Shown in pieces: positions 45,441 through 64,000 of a stretch of 64,000 bases of DNA (the first letter of the stretch is position 1; each line of letters starts with the position of its first letter). The stretch spans positions 74,383,417 to 74,447,416 of the forward strand of contig NC_134702.1 in NCBI RefSeq assembly GCF_043290135.1, in the 5' to 3' direction. The notes below the pieces were generated by a model that was given only the letters and a program-made list of their open reading frames with translations, was not told where the DNA came from and searched no databases. This stretch comes from Rhipicephalus microplus (taxonomy: Eukaryota > Arthropoda > Arachnida > Ixodida > Ixodidae). The position numbers and the translations under genes are program-made.

Positions 45441-46370
45441 ATGGCGCCGTCCAACGTGGAAATCGACCTGCGAAAACTTCCTGCCGATTTCAGCATGAAA
45501 CAGGAAGCTGATCAAGATGAGCGACAGTCTACCGATGCCAGAAACTCTAGGCAGGCACTTGTTCCAAGTGCCTCTCAAGAGATAAATTTATCACAACTCC
45601 ATGGACGAAGCCATACAAGTGTGAGCGACTGGGTACAAATAAATGTAATCTGTACCCGTCCAAATCTGCTGAAGGTGAAGATGATTTCACAGCCGACGAA
45701 GTCTTCGTGCATAACAGACTGAAGCCTAACCTCGCCAAGTTGGACGTGGTGGACGTGGACGTTATGAGGCAGCTACGAGATCTGTTATGCGAGAATGGCC
45801 CCTCCGAAGAGAATGACCAATGTAAAGAGCCGTGTGTTTCAGAAGCCGACAAGATTGTTGGCATGCATGACACGATCACAGCTTTCCTGGACCACTCGCC
45901 AAGACTTGAAGTCATCGATGGAGATTTGTATACGTTTGTGTATACCACCACCGCACCGACAGTGAAGATGGCGTTGTGTATGAAGCTTTTACCGAGTCCT
46001 GTAATGATTTCATCCTCCAGGACGTGATGGCTGGTGATAGCGCACGGCAACGAATAAGTGTATCTTCCTCTGACAGCAGTTTCTGCGTGTCAGCCGGAGG
46101 TGGTGGAGACAATGAACTGGCTACGCGTCGAATGGGAATGAATGGAGCCAGGTCCCTTCGCTGTGGCTTCACCATTCACGTGTGCTGCAGGCCATGGAGC
46201 AAACATGCGATGCCGAGGTGCAGACACAAGGTTGCGAGCCTGATAAAGCCACTGAGTTGAAGTCAGGTCTGCGAAAACGCGACGCACAAATTACCGGGCA
46301 CAAGCGAAGGCTCAACGCCATTCGGGAAAGTCAAGCCCTCGAAGCAGGGCAGAATCGTGGTAAAATCTAG
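45441..46370 (+). pseudogene. Unidentified intronless coding relic, frameshifted
   Basis: I do not recognise the protein. A Kozak-like ATG at 45441 (ACAACATGGCG) opens MAPSNVEIDLRKLPADFSMK, running to about 45680. The best continuation switches frame to EGEDDFTADEVFVHNRLKPN then DVDVMRQLRDLLCENG up to about 45950. It switches again to SEDGVVYEAFTESCNDFILQ and SVSSSDSSFCVSAGGGG, and near 46150 returns to MEQTCDAEVQTQGCEPDKAT then KRRLNAIRESQALEAGQNRG, ending at 46370. Composition is acidic and Ser-rich, with a charged, possibly coiled-coil end. At least three frameshifts and no introns suggest a retrocopy or a decayed gene. I infer no function. Confidence 0.5.
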
Positions 46371-46550
46371 ACGCTCAACCAAACCTCCTCACCACCGGTA
46401 CCAGTGCACGATGGACTGCCGCAAAAATTAATAATATGCGCACACATAAGGAGAGGTGGAAGTGCACAGGCACCCATGAGCGGGAATTATAGGCACGCTG
46501 GAGGGCGCAGAAGCCATAGGCATTGTTCTATCCGCCACCACATCAACCTA

Positions 46551-47110
46551 AAGCCGAGGAGAACCAACACTCAATTCCCGTTCACCAAACGCCATCGCCA
46601 ATGTCCCTGATACGTAGGCAATCACCACCATGCCATATACAAAAGTTCGAGGAGAAGACACGTGCCTTGATCGGCCCGAGGTTTCAGCCCATCCTAGGTC
46701 GGAGATATCCACTGGTTCCACCCAAGGACGTGGAGAAGCATGGCACCCTTCGTACTCGAGCAACTCCCCAGCCAATGTACCCGTGGTTCCGATCAACAGC
46801 GGCACGACTAAAGGTCGAGGAGTGACCACGTTCGATTCCCACTCGCCAAGACACTGTAGCAAAACTCCAATCGCGTCGACAATCACCACCACAATCTCTA
46901 CAAAGGACCCAGGAGGAGAGAGTCGCGTTTCGCATCGTGGCAAGGCCCCAGCCAGTCCCTATGCTGCTTCGGAGGTCACCATAGCTTCCGCGCAAGGCCG
47001 AAGGGAAGCCGTCGACACAGCCAATCGGGTTAACATCTCGGCTTTTGTCGTCGTTGCGTCGGGGATCACCTATCTACCGACCTAAGGCAGAGGAAAAGCA
47101 ACGTGCGTTT
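46551..47110 (+). repeat. Degenerate tandem repeat, about 81-92 bp unit, seven copies
   Basis: An AAGG.CGAGGAGAA-like motif recurs at 46551, 46643, 46724, 46811, 46903, 46994 and 47084 (spacings 92, 81, 87, 92, 91 and 90). Each is followed by a TTCCC..TCGCCAA or CCCCAGCCAATG-like segment. Translated, some copies give Pro-rich units such as YRPKAEEKQRAFPISPKP. Spacings that are not multiples of 3 show that the reading frame is no longer kept. It lies directly downstream of the coding relic at 45441-46370 and may once have been part of it. Confidence 0.65.
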
Positions 47111-47562
47111 CCCATTAGCCCGAAACCACGGTGAATTCCCTCGATTGACAAAGGCTTGACAGTCAGCAGAGCGCAAACTGGTGTCAAAGTACCGGGGATG
47201 ACGTGGATAGCTCATACGGACGTTCGCTTCAAGGCAGGACGTCGAGTCTACGTGGTCGAGCGAAGGAGCATCACCTGCAAAGAGCGAGGCCGAAGGGCAT
47301 ATGTCCAGACTTGCCTAGACATTAAAGACGAAGATTCCAGAATACATGGAATGAGAGATCCGCATCCACATGGACGAGTTGCGCCGTTCTCAATGTAGAC
47401 TTTCCCACAAGACCTTCAACGCCACCGTAGGCATGGTTATAAGTCACTGTTGAGGGTCATGTGAAGGAAGAAACTGGCACGGCGAGCTTTTTGTTGGCTT
47501 TTGCAGGAACTCACGTTATTTTCATTTCTCGCAATGTAAATTAGAGCGATCTTTTTCGTTTC

Positions 47563-47568
47563 AATAAA
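47563..47568 (+). terminator. AATAAA downstream of the coding relic
   Basis: A canonical poly(A) signal on the + strand, 450 nt after the last repeat unit. It is consistent with a retrocopied or formerly expressed transcript, but no poly-A tail is visible after it. Confidence 0.4.
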
Positions 47569-47660
47569 TACTTGTGCCTTACTTGTTCTGCTGATTGGTA
47601 TGCGAACGTGTGTCGTACATAGTTATGTAGATGCTTCGTTTAAGGCCAGACAAATGTCTC

Positions 47661-47674
47661 TCTCTCTCTCTCTT

Positions 47675-47706
<32 letters not shown>

Positions 47707-47715
47707 TACATATAG
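47661..47715. repeat. CT then TA microsatellite
   Basis: (TC)n at 47657-47672 passes into (TA)n to about 47715. Confidence 0.9.
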
Positions 47716-49346
47716 ACATCTACATTGCAAAGTAGGGAGCTCGTATTTGTATAGCAAAACCTTCCAGTACCCTTCCTGTTATATATCCTGTTTTAAAATC
47801 TAATGGCATACGGATTGTCGCCTCGGCATCATATGTCCATAAGTGGGGCGCTAATCGGTGTCAGGTTTTAACAATAGGAAGCGGTGTCCACGTATTAACT
47901 AAAAGAAGATTATTAGCTCATTTTGGGGACAAAATTGAAAAGTAATGTTGAAAGGTTCTTTCAAGTAGCAGTTTTTGTACTATTCCTTGATCACAATTGC
48001 GCAACCGGTACAGGAGTCCCAGAGAAATCAAGTCAACATTTGAATGGATGGTAGCCTATTAGCTACGCTTGCATTACCGACTCACGCGTAAGCAACAACT
48101 GCCCCTTCAGGTAAGCTGGATAAGTACTAAATTTTCCCCAGGTATTGTGGATAGTGCAAAAAAAAAAAAATCAGCTTATTTTGTTTGGGCACACTCAGAG
48201 TTTTCATGTACGTACTTTTTTTTTGTAGTTAAAAAAGCACTCGCGAGCCCTGCTAAGGGTTAGGCTTGTACCAGCAGAAGTAGAGAAGAGCGAAAAATAT
48301 GGGAATATAAATGAGATCCAACAGACAATCATGCCAAGGAAAGTTGGGGAATGCTATGTGACGAATTTGTAAAGTAAGTGAAGAAGCAAAAGTGGATGAA
48401 AAGACAACTTGCCGTGGGCAGGCGCTGAACCTACGACCTTCAAATAACGCGTCCGATGCTCCACTGACGGAGCTAGCACGTGTGGCAATCCCCCATCCAC
48501 AATATTGGGTATATGTAAATTAAACGTGGTAGCGTCAGCCAGCGCCGCCTGTAGTGTGCTCTAGATTCTCTATGAGGGAGAACCTAGAGCACACTTTTTC
48601 TGCCGGTTTTGACGTCACGTAGCACGTGATCTTATCACTAGCTGGCAGCCGACCAATAATTCCTTATTTATTTATGCAGCAGGACTCTCTTCAGCTAAAA
48701 ATTCTCGACCCTAGGTAGAGGTTTGAATCCAGGACACCATGCCAGTTATGAGCATTACCTTCTTGGAGTGCTCTCATAAAAAATACCAAAGAGGTGGCGT
48801 AAGTTTAAGCAGCACAGCAAAAGTTCACTTCGCTGGCTATTTATTTTATCAAATATCAAATATCATCTTTCAATTGGGAAGGAATTCTTTAGTGAACCAA
48901 AAACACTTTGGTTCTTGTTGTTTTCCCTGTTTTATATTCTTCTTATTGTTCTTGTACAATGCATTCTTGTGCAATCCTCCAGGTTTGGTGTGGGACAGCT
49001 ATGTACGTCATTGTCATCGTCATTATCTTCAAGGTATGAATTATAGCAGATCCTGCCGGTTCTTGGACAATTCCCCAGGAGAGGTGTATGCCACAATTCT
49101 TGTTCCTGTTCTTGTTGCCCTTCACTTGTGGCTCATACCAATAGATTCTACTCCGTAACGTCATCTTCTTCCCCATTCATCATCATCATTATCATCATCA
49201 TTATATTTTTCTAGCCATAGCACCGCGTCTCCCCCGCAGCTCATGCTGACAGCTTGAGGCACGAGAAAAAAAAAATGTCCCACCTTTCCGAAGTGAATGA
49301 AGCGTGAGGAAGTGCGAATGTATTGCGCAGCGTCCATCATAGAGTT
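47716..49346. other. Intergenic stretch, mostly unidentified
   Basis: It contains an 18-bp-arm hairpin at 48553-48595 (AGTGTGCTCTAGATTCTC and its near complement, 7-nt loop). The longest frame here (48739-49158) resembles no protein I know. No repeat family is recognised. Confidence 0.5.
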
Positions 49347-49768
49347 TCCTAAATTGTACACACTAGAGGGAACTCAGGTGCTAGTGTCTAGGGGAGCTAC
49401 AATACACGGCGCTTCAGCGAGCATGGGAATGATGGGTAGTACATGGATTTGTCTGATCTTCGTAGTTTTGGCTCCATGTGTGTTCGTGCTACTTGGAGCA
49501 TTTCTGTCACGAAACAAAAACCAGCAAATGTTCAGTGGTTGCGCTTCACCGCAATAATCTATTCAGCTAACCATTTTAAGCCGGGTAACGGAATTCAAAA
49601 GGTTTCGTTCTTTCCTTCGAAATGAAACCGAAACACAGCAATAAACGAAGCCACAAGTATGATTTGCCGCATGCAAGTGCAAAAACTAGGCAAATCCGTG
49701 TACTACCCATCATTCCCATGGTCGCTGAACGATTACAGCACCAGAGTCCCCTCTTAATTTTAAGAAAC
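49347..49768. mobile_element. Foldback element with about 90-115-bp inverted arms
   Basis: The left arm (about 49347-49462) and the reverse complement of the right arm (about 49681-49768) share GAGGG.ACTC.GGTGCT, TTCAGCGA.CATGGGAATG and ATGGGTAGTACA.GGATTTG. A related element at 55083-56115 has been split by a nested MITE. No coding function. Confidence 0.75.
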
Positions 49769-52354
49769 GTTGTGACGTCCATAACGGCGTTTCACACGTG
49801 AGAACCCAGCGTTAGAAGAGTAATGTTTTTTTTTCTTAGACCGTGAAGTCAAAGTGCCTTTCGGCGCACGTGGCGTTTTTTCTGTCGCCAGAAACGCGGA
49901 ATGCGTTTCCTGCTCTAGTAGCTAGCGTGCACGGTTAAAAACGCTACAAACGCGTTTCAAATGCGCTGCATTGAAGCGGTAGCAAGTCACGTTCAAGTCA
50001 AGGAGGTGGGGGCTCTGGTTGCTAGGGGCTAGGATAAGCGTGCGCGCCCGTAGCTGTTGCTGCCAGCGCCGAAGCGTGACATGGTGGGGGCTACATTTGA
50101 TAGGGACGTGCGCGCTCACAGCTGTTGCTATGAGAGAGGTGTCGGTGGGCGAATTCTGACATCAAGTTGCGTAGACGGAACATGTTTAAATTGATTTTTT
50201 TATCATAACCCGACTAAGATATGCATTCGCATTTAAAAAAGAACGAGCTCACGCACCTGGCTGTTTAATGGGTGAACAACAACAATCCGGCGGTTTGGAC
50301 GCTGCAGCCATCGCCGCTCCGCTTCGGGAGTTCGTAATAAAGTGGCGAGATCGGCATTGCCTCATAAGCCGCCTACACCCTTTTCATGTCTCTTGCTACA
50401 GTTCTCTCCAGTTTACGTCTTTCACGCAACGGTGGTCAACAGCGTGACGCTCTACGTCCAAGCATGATGCTGATGTATCATACCAGACGCACCTTTAACT
50501 TACACGACTGCCCACTGCGGCTTAGTGACCCTTGAAGATTGGCCAAATACAACTTGTTAGGTGGCCACACGCCCTTCATTGTATAGTCGCTATTTTGCGC
50601 GTTTAATATGAAACTCTTACGCCAGTGAGTGACAAATCGAATCTTTATTGATGGTTACTTCCGGTCGATGTGACTGCGACGCTTATAGATACATCCTCTG
50701 GCGCATAGCGTTACAGAAGACCGCGCTGATGCTGAAAGGGCTCCTGACGAACTTCGTTTCCCGGCCATACTCCATAATACGTGCGTGTTTTAGTGTCAAT
50801 TAAGCTCCTGCTATCGCTAATAGTCCATGGGTTTAATAGTGCTGGCGTGCAGGTAGCTGGGCCAGATTCCCCCTGAATCGAGGTCCGCTCCATTAGACTT
50901 GGAGCACAAGTCTAATTTTGCCCATTTTACTCCTAAAGCCTTCACTTGGTATAATCCCGACTTTCTATACAGTCGTCGTAAATGCGGGCACAAAACATGT
51001 TTCTTTGGCCATAACGACTGCGTGGTCTAGATCTCACGCATCAGCTACAGGCCGTCCATATATGTGGTGTCACCCCCAAGAGTCATCATTTCCCGGTGTG
51101 ACATGATGAGCCACCAACTTAGTTTGGGAGGTCTCATGGCCTCGTATAACCTTGAGCCTCAAGATTGCAATATAGTTATTTGTGTTTTGATGTCCTAAAC
51201 TACTACAAGCTTTCTAGACAGTCTACTGAAGCCAAAATTGTAGACGCAGCAAGTTTAAGCACTTGTACAGTGTCCCAATATTGTTTGTAAAGCACTAATA
51301 TCGTGTTCGCGTGGCCGAAACCCAGCACAGCAGTGTCTGGCTCCAGCCTCCGAGCCGGGTCGGTTGAGGTGGGAGCTGTGAGGGCTTGACTCGCGCAGCT
51401 GAAGGCGTTTGGGAGGTTAGGGTTCCCCACGATTTTGCATTTCTTTCTTTTGCACTTGTTTACTTGTATGCCCCCCAATACTTGAGGACGGGATGACATG
51501 TGAGCTCGGCTGAAGCTATGATGATAATGACAGGGACCTGAATATAACGGACCACGCACTTCCGGTTTTTTCCTGCCAATCCTTCATTGTGAGTTCACTA
51601 AGTTATAGATTTTGATACAATAGTTATTGCCTGCCTTACCATCGTCACTCGTAACTTCTTCGCTCCCCTGTTACGTTTCCCTAGTGTACAGAAGCAGGCC
51701 AGAGCAAACTGTAGCGCAGGCCGACCTCGGTCTTTTTGTGTATAAATTCTATATCTCTCTTATTGCATAAAACTCTATGCCTGAAATGGTGTGGATGCCA
51801 TGGTGTGTATGTCATCATAATCATCATCACCACCACTACCACCACCATCATCATCAACCTTGTTTGAGAACACTAAGGGTTTGGACGGCTGTGACTGTTA
51901 GTGGGTGTTATCATTATCATATTCTAGGGTCACCGAGGGGTTTCATTGGCTACGGTGGATCATCTGTTAAGATCTATGAGGGGTGGGTTTCATCATTCTT
52001 TTGGGTTGCTGAGCGCTGTGTAGTGTCTGCGCTGGATTATATTGTGCATTATGTTGGGTAATCTCTGCTACCGTGGAAGGAGAATGTGCCCCATAATTTC
52101 ACATTTTTTCCGCCAATTTATCGCTGAAAAAGTTCAGAAGACGTACGCCCGCAGGTGAACGAGCTGATGCTGATGGGGATGAGTATTGTAAAATGACAGA
52201 TGTAGAAACTCAGAACCGCGAACTTCCTAGAAACGGCAATCGAGTAGATTCCTGAAGATTCTCGCCCCTGTTTGTCAGTGGTTTCCGTGTCACCGTTTAT
52301 TTTGCACCATAGGCAACAGTAATATACTCCTACAGGGTGCATACCACGAATAGA
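49769..52354. other. Intergenic stretch without recognised features
   Basis: Both strands show only short frames with no recognisable domain. Trinucleotide-like CATCAT/CACCAC runs lie near 51810-51858. I see nothing I can annotate. Confidence 0.5.
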
Positions 52355-52603
52355 TTGATTGATTTGATTGATTTTTGGGGTTTACCGTCCCAAAACCACC
52401 ATATGATTATGAGAGACGCCGTAGTGGAGGGCTCCGGAAAGTTTGACTACCTAGGGTTCTTTAACGTGCACCCAAATCTGAGTACACGGGCTTACAGCAT
52501 TTCCGCCTCCATCGGAAATGCAGCCGTCAAGGCCGGGATTTGATCCCGTGACCTGCGGGTCAGCAGCCGAGTACCTTAACCACTAAACCACCGTGGCGGG
52601 GTG
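52355..52603 (-). mobile_element. Ruka-type SINE, full length, 12-bp target duplication
   Basis: Complete head, body and tail on the minus strand (tail AATCAATCAAATCAATCAAT). It is bracketed by ACCACGAATAGA (52343-52354, 52604-52615), a perfect duplication. The B-box region reads GGATCAAATCC. Confidence 0.95.
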
Positions 52604-53006
52604 ACCACGAATAGAGAGTAATTGCTACCATCTTCATTGTTATCATCATAATCATCAATATGGGTAGGGCTCTGCTGATATGCGACTAAGGTCAACAGCT
52701 GGCTGGTTGGACAACAACCGACGTAAGCATAAGTGAACATACTTGCCCTTCGCATTGTGGTCCTGAGAATTGGTTTGGTGGCAGTTGACGTTTTGACTCA
52801 TTCCATGCAAGTGACATCAAGTCTTTGGTGTGCGTTAACGAACACTGCTTCCGAAAAAAGCGCAAATGTCCCATAATCTTGAATTCTCGTTCTCAAATTG
52901 TTGGCTTGTTTCGCTCCCCGTAGAAGGTCTATTGAGCTGTAGCACAGCAAAAAACGGCCCTGTGTACGATTATTCTGAGGGCCGTTTAAATTTTATGCTG
53001 TTGCTC

Positions 53007-53124
53007 TATCTGAGCACACGCACCTACATCATTTTCGCCTCCACCGAAAATGCAGCGGCCGCAGCCAGGATTCGATCCCGCCACCTGTGGGTCAGTAGCC
53101 GAATACCTTAGCCACTAGACTAGA
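53007..53124 (-). mobile_element. Ruka-type SINE, head fragment
   Basis: It carries the tRNA-like head (B box GGATCGAATCC; A-box-like CTAGTGGCTAAGG) and the start of the body, and breaks off at 53007. This is 3'-truncated, unlike the usual 5' truncation, so a later deletion or a template fragment is likely. Confidence 0.8.
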
Positions 53125-54732
53125 GGGCTCGACGCCGCGTCAAAAAGACAGGGGCCAACGCGCTGTGACAGATACGTGGGGCAAGGCAAGGAGGTTAAAG
53201 TTTTTTTTTATTTAAACCTCTTTGGGGTAAGGCCATTCGGCTGCTAAACCGCAGGTCACGGAATCAAATCCCGACCGCAGCGGCCGCATTTGGGGAAGTC
53301 GGAGAGACGAGCATAGAACGAACGCCAGCACTTGGCCGTGGTATTTATTTATTAACTCAGTCTGCTTCATTTCATGCCACACTGATACGTGAATCACATG
53401 GTTGTTTGCTCTGGGGTGTTCCACACTAGCACAAGAACAGTGCTTTATGGTATAGTGGCACTTACAAAAGGACGCCGTGACTTCCAAATGTTCGGGGCTC
53501 CTCTCACATCCTTGGTCCGTGACAAGATACCGTAGTGGACTGCAACATGCCAGGGAATACGAGTCGCGGCACACTCAGAATGATGTCGGTGACAGAAAAA
53601 CCTAATTGTTGGCTATACTGGTAGATTTGTTTTCCGCAAGACACATATATTTTAAATCAATGCGTCAGCGCTCGACCCTGAAAATCAACGTGGAGCTCTA
53701 TGTCCATGGTAAGCCGTTCGCATTAGGTATGAATAATCCAAGTGCTCTCGGTATGCTGGTGGCACTGGATGTCCAGCAGTGATGGTAGACTTGAAATAAC
53801 ACAACCCTTCACCAGACCCCCCCCCCCCCCCCAAAAAAAAAGCGCCCCACTAACTCTTCGACAAGTGTTGTAATGAACTCGGAGCACTCCAGCTATACTT
53901 TTACCTCAAGACTATATATGCCTTAAGAAACCCTTATTTTCATTAAAAGGGCAAGCTTCATCTATATTTCGGGGAGAGAGCCCTATGCTCCCCCATCTGG
54001 CTGCGAGCCTGTGCCAACCGTGGTCTATGAAAGGGTTCGACGACGCACGCTATATGATTGTCTCGTCGTTTAGCCAGGTGTATCCATGCAACCTCATCGT
54101 GTGCACTGGACTCTCATAAAGTTGTACTCCCTCAGGGGATTCATGTGATGACCAGACAGACAGCCATGTTAACTTCGTCCTATACGAAGTTAGGCAGGCA
54201 ATCACGAAGGCACCCAAACAGCGGCCGCAATAAGAGGTCAATATATAGGAGCCTAGAAACGTTCCAAGTTTGTTTGGTTTACTAAGAAATGCTTCGCACT
54301 TAAAAAGCAAGAGAGTATAGCGACGTCTTCGTGTTTTGATGTGCTGCCAGGCAAGACATGGACAAAAAAAAAATACGAGCAAATTTACCTGACAGTACAT
54401 CAAGACATGAAGATGTATCAATTAGCACCTATTGCAGCTTTATAAGCACATCAACGTTTCTAATAAATGCGTAAACATGCGCTTTTGGGTGAATGAATAC
54501 AATGAGTTGCATGCAAACGAACATAATATTATACAGCGATATAGTTGCACGACAATGAGAGCCACAAGACGGGCGCTCGTGGCACGAGAAGTCCCGGGAA
54601 TATCATATTTCTATGTGCATCTTTAGGGCTGCGACACATTGTCGTGGCCAAACGAATCCTAAGAGCGAATAGGCGTTGATCCGAGCCGGTGGTTCTTCCG
54701 TTGGCTCGAGGGAAAAATAAAGGATTCATGGC
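53125..54732. other. Intergenic stretch downstream of the SLC13-like gene
   Basis: A poly-C tract (53816-53833) and otherwise no recognised feature. No clear minus-strand AATAAA is visible close below the stop codon at 54733. Confidence 0.5.
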
Positions 54733-62482
<7,750 letters not shown>

Positions 62483-62576
62483 CTGTGCAACCGCGACAGA
62501 GAGCAGTAAAGGGGATAAAAACCACATGAATGCGCAGTGGTGCAATGCGGTGGATGCCGCGCCGTTAAATGCTCGC

Positions 62577-63187
62577 TTAAAGGGACACTTCAGGCAACTA
62601 TAAATCGACGGTGATTGTTGAAATAGCGGTTCAGGAACGTTGTAGTGTTACTTTTGTGCCAAAGAAGGGCCTATTATGAAATAAAATCACGTTTTAGTGG
62701 TCCACATCGGGTTAGCGCACTTCAAATTGCCCGCCTCCAGAAGCGTACCGACTGGACCGACTGACGTCACGTCTTCGCAACACGGAGACGCACGCACATA
62801 AAGTGTAACTGCCGCTCCTTAAGTGTAACTGCGCGAAAACAGAATTTTTGAACCACTCGCGCCATTTCCCATAATAACGCCTGAAGGTTCTGTTTTCCCT
62901 GAATCAAACAGAAACGAATAAGCAGCCTTTTATTGCGTCTCTTGATGTACGGAAGGTTCTTTATTTAGTGCAGCTAGATCAACTACTAGTGATTAGTTGT
63001 AAGTGGTGCGTCTGATGTCATCGGGATCACTTTGAAAATGTCCTACTGCGGCGCTTGTGTTCTTGTGCATTTACCTTAATTTCTCGGCAAGTAGGACACT
63101 GTTGTTGATAATATTGTCGTTTTATGTTGTCATATATTGAGCTTTCACTCTGACGTAAATTATTAATTGACTTTAGTGTCCCTTTAA
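62577..63187. mobile_element. TTAA-flanked MITE (603 bp)
   Basis: The left end is TTAAAGGGACACTTCAGGCA and the right end, reverse complemented, is TTAAAGGGACACTAAAGTCA. TTAA is at both borders (62577-62580, 63184-63187). Same architecture as the elements at 39599, 44459 and 55176. Non-coding. Confidence 0.85.
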
Positions 63188-63468
63188 GAGAGATACTAAA
63201 TGCGTTTGGACCAGTAAACTAAATGGGAAGAATATTTTCGTGAATACTGATTAACTATATTGATTGTCTAAGCAAAGCTCGAATTCGGTTTTGATTTGAA
63301 ATTTTGTGGCGAAATCTCATCTTCCTAACGTAAGTGTCACTTGCAAAATGGAGCCAACTGTTCTGCACTGGGTGCTAGAATCACTGAATTCTGAATACCT
63401 CGTCGATAAAAGGCGCTTTATCTTCACTGATAGTATCGTACAGACTTGATTAAACGCCTTCAATGCCT
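63188..63468. other. Spacer between two MITEs
   Basis: It contains AAGGCGCTTTATCTTCACTG (63411-63430), continuing to ATAGT, identical to a segment at 61157-61181. No gene is recognised. Confidence 0.6.
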
Positions 63469-63720
63469 TTAAAGGGCCCTGCAACACATTTTCAACATGA
63501 CCAGAAAACATTGCTGATCGGTGACTGAAGTTTCTGTGAACATGGAAGGCAAATATAGCCCGTACGTGGCAGGGAATTCACGGTGGCATTTCAACGATGA
63601 ATAGAATTCGCTCGCTTTTCTTTTGGAAGATTACGTCATTGATGGGTCTTACTACGTCATCGAAGAGAGTATACGGCCAATTTAACATTATGGTGCCAAT
63701 TCGAATGTTTTTGCGCCGCA
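63469..63720 (-). mobile_element. TTAA-type MITE, partial copy of the 44459 family
   Basis: The reverse complement matches the right half of 44463-45057. It starts TTAAAGGGCCCTGCAACACA, with matches to TTGCTGATCGGTGACTGAAG-like and GAATTCACGGTGG-like blocks. The far end is not found before the window ends. Confidence 0.65.
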
Positions 63721-64000
63721 CAGTTACCGTGGCCGCCACTGGATGTCACCACGCGCCAGCGTCACGCTAGCAATTGTGCTGTAATTACGTCGTATCTATA
63801 TACCACCACATCCGCGAGTGCAGCGAAAATGAGCCGAGACGTCTAAAGAAAAAGAAAATAAAGAAAATGAAATCCTTAAGGTCATGAAAGTCATTGACGT
63901 AGCTATTTGCCGTTTTTCCCCCCCTCATGCACATATTTCAGCTTCAGAAAACTACAGAAGACGTGGAGCGTCGCGATCCGAAAAAACCATCTTCGAGCGT
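63721..64000. other. Window end, no recognised feature
   Basis: Presumably intron of the SLC13-like gene. No coding exon is recognised on either strand. Confidence 0.4.

Noticed and set aside
45547..46050. Minus-strand open frame of 167 codons
   Set aside because: It is antisense to the frameshifted + strand relic, whose composition looks more protein-like.
46548..46943. Minus-strand open frame of 131 codons
   Set aside because: It is a by-product of the degenerate 81-92-bp tandem repeat.
48739..49158. A 139-codon + strand frame with hydrophobic segments
   Set aside because: No recognisable family, and low-complexity hydrophobic runs from T-rich DNA. It does not look like a conserved protein.

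Overview
This window looks like nuclear DNA from a hard tick (Ixodidae, probably metastriate). It has widely spaced, intron-rich genes and seven copies of a tRNA-derived SINE that I recognise as the tick Ruka family. Two-thirds or more of the rest is decayed transposons, foldback elements and microsatellites. Apart from one tRNA-like sequence I see no complete RNA gene, and there is no CRISPR array or bacterial gene.

Three host genes can be assembled from exons with consistent splice sites and phases. (1) MRPS22 (mitoribosomal small-subunit protein mS22), + strand: its last five coding exons lie between 438 and 18160, and the 5' part is outside the window. (2) ELP5 (Elongator subunit), - strand, 37950 to 25021: apparently complete, nine exons including a proposed 25-nt micro-exon, one open frame of 315 codons plus stop. 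MRPS22 and ELP5 are convergent, with about 6.9 kb between them. (3) A divergent SLC13/DASS-type transporter-like gene, - strand: its last five exons lie between 62482 and 54733, and the 5' part is outside the window. Its typical substrate and sodium-site motifs are replaced.

Layout. 1-18.2 kb is MRPS22, whose introns hold a Ruka fragment, two inverted 185-bp MITEs, a LINE 3' end split by an insertion, a hAT-like element with a pogo-like element inside it, a Tigger-like element and a decayed Ty3/Gypsy retrotransposon. 18.2-25 kb is intergenic repeats. 25-38 kb is ELP5, with a Tigger-like element and a Ruka copy in its introns. 38-54.7 kb is intergenic: a TTAA-flanked MITE, a striking 2.2-kb cluster of (TA)n tracts with hammerhead-like hairpins and large inverted arms (40.45-42.66 kb), Ruka copies, another TTAA MITE, a frameshifted unidentified coding relic with a degenerate tandem repeat (45.4-47.6 kb) and a foldback element. 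54.7-64 kb is the SLC13-like gene, whose introns contain a nested foldback/MITE, long tetranucleotide microsatellites, a truncated intron-containing tRNA-Tyr, a 164-bp direct duplication and two more TTAA MITEs.

The three host genes have no evident joint pathway; MRPS22 and ELP5 both serve translation (mitochondrial ribosome, tRNA wobble modification), but their adjacency is probably incidental. Protein assignments rest on remembered family sequences, because no search could be run.
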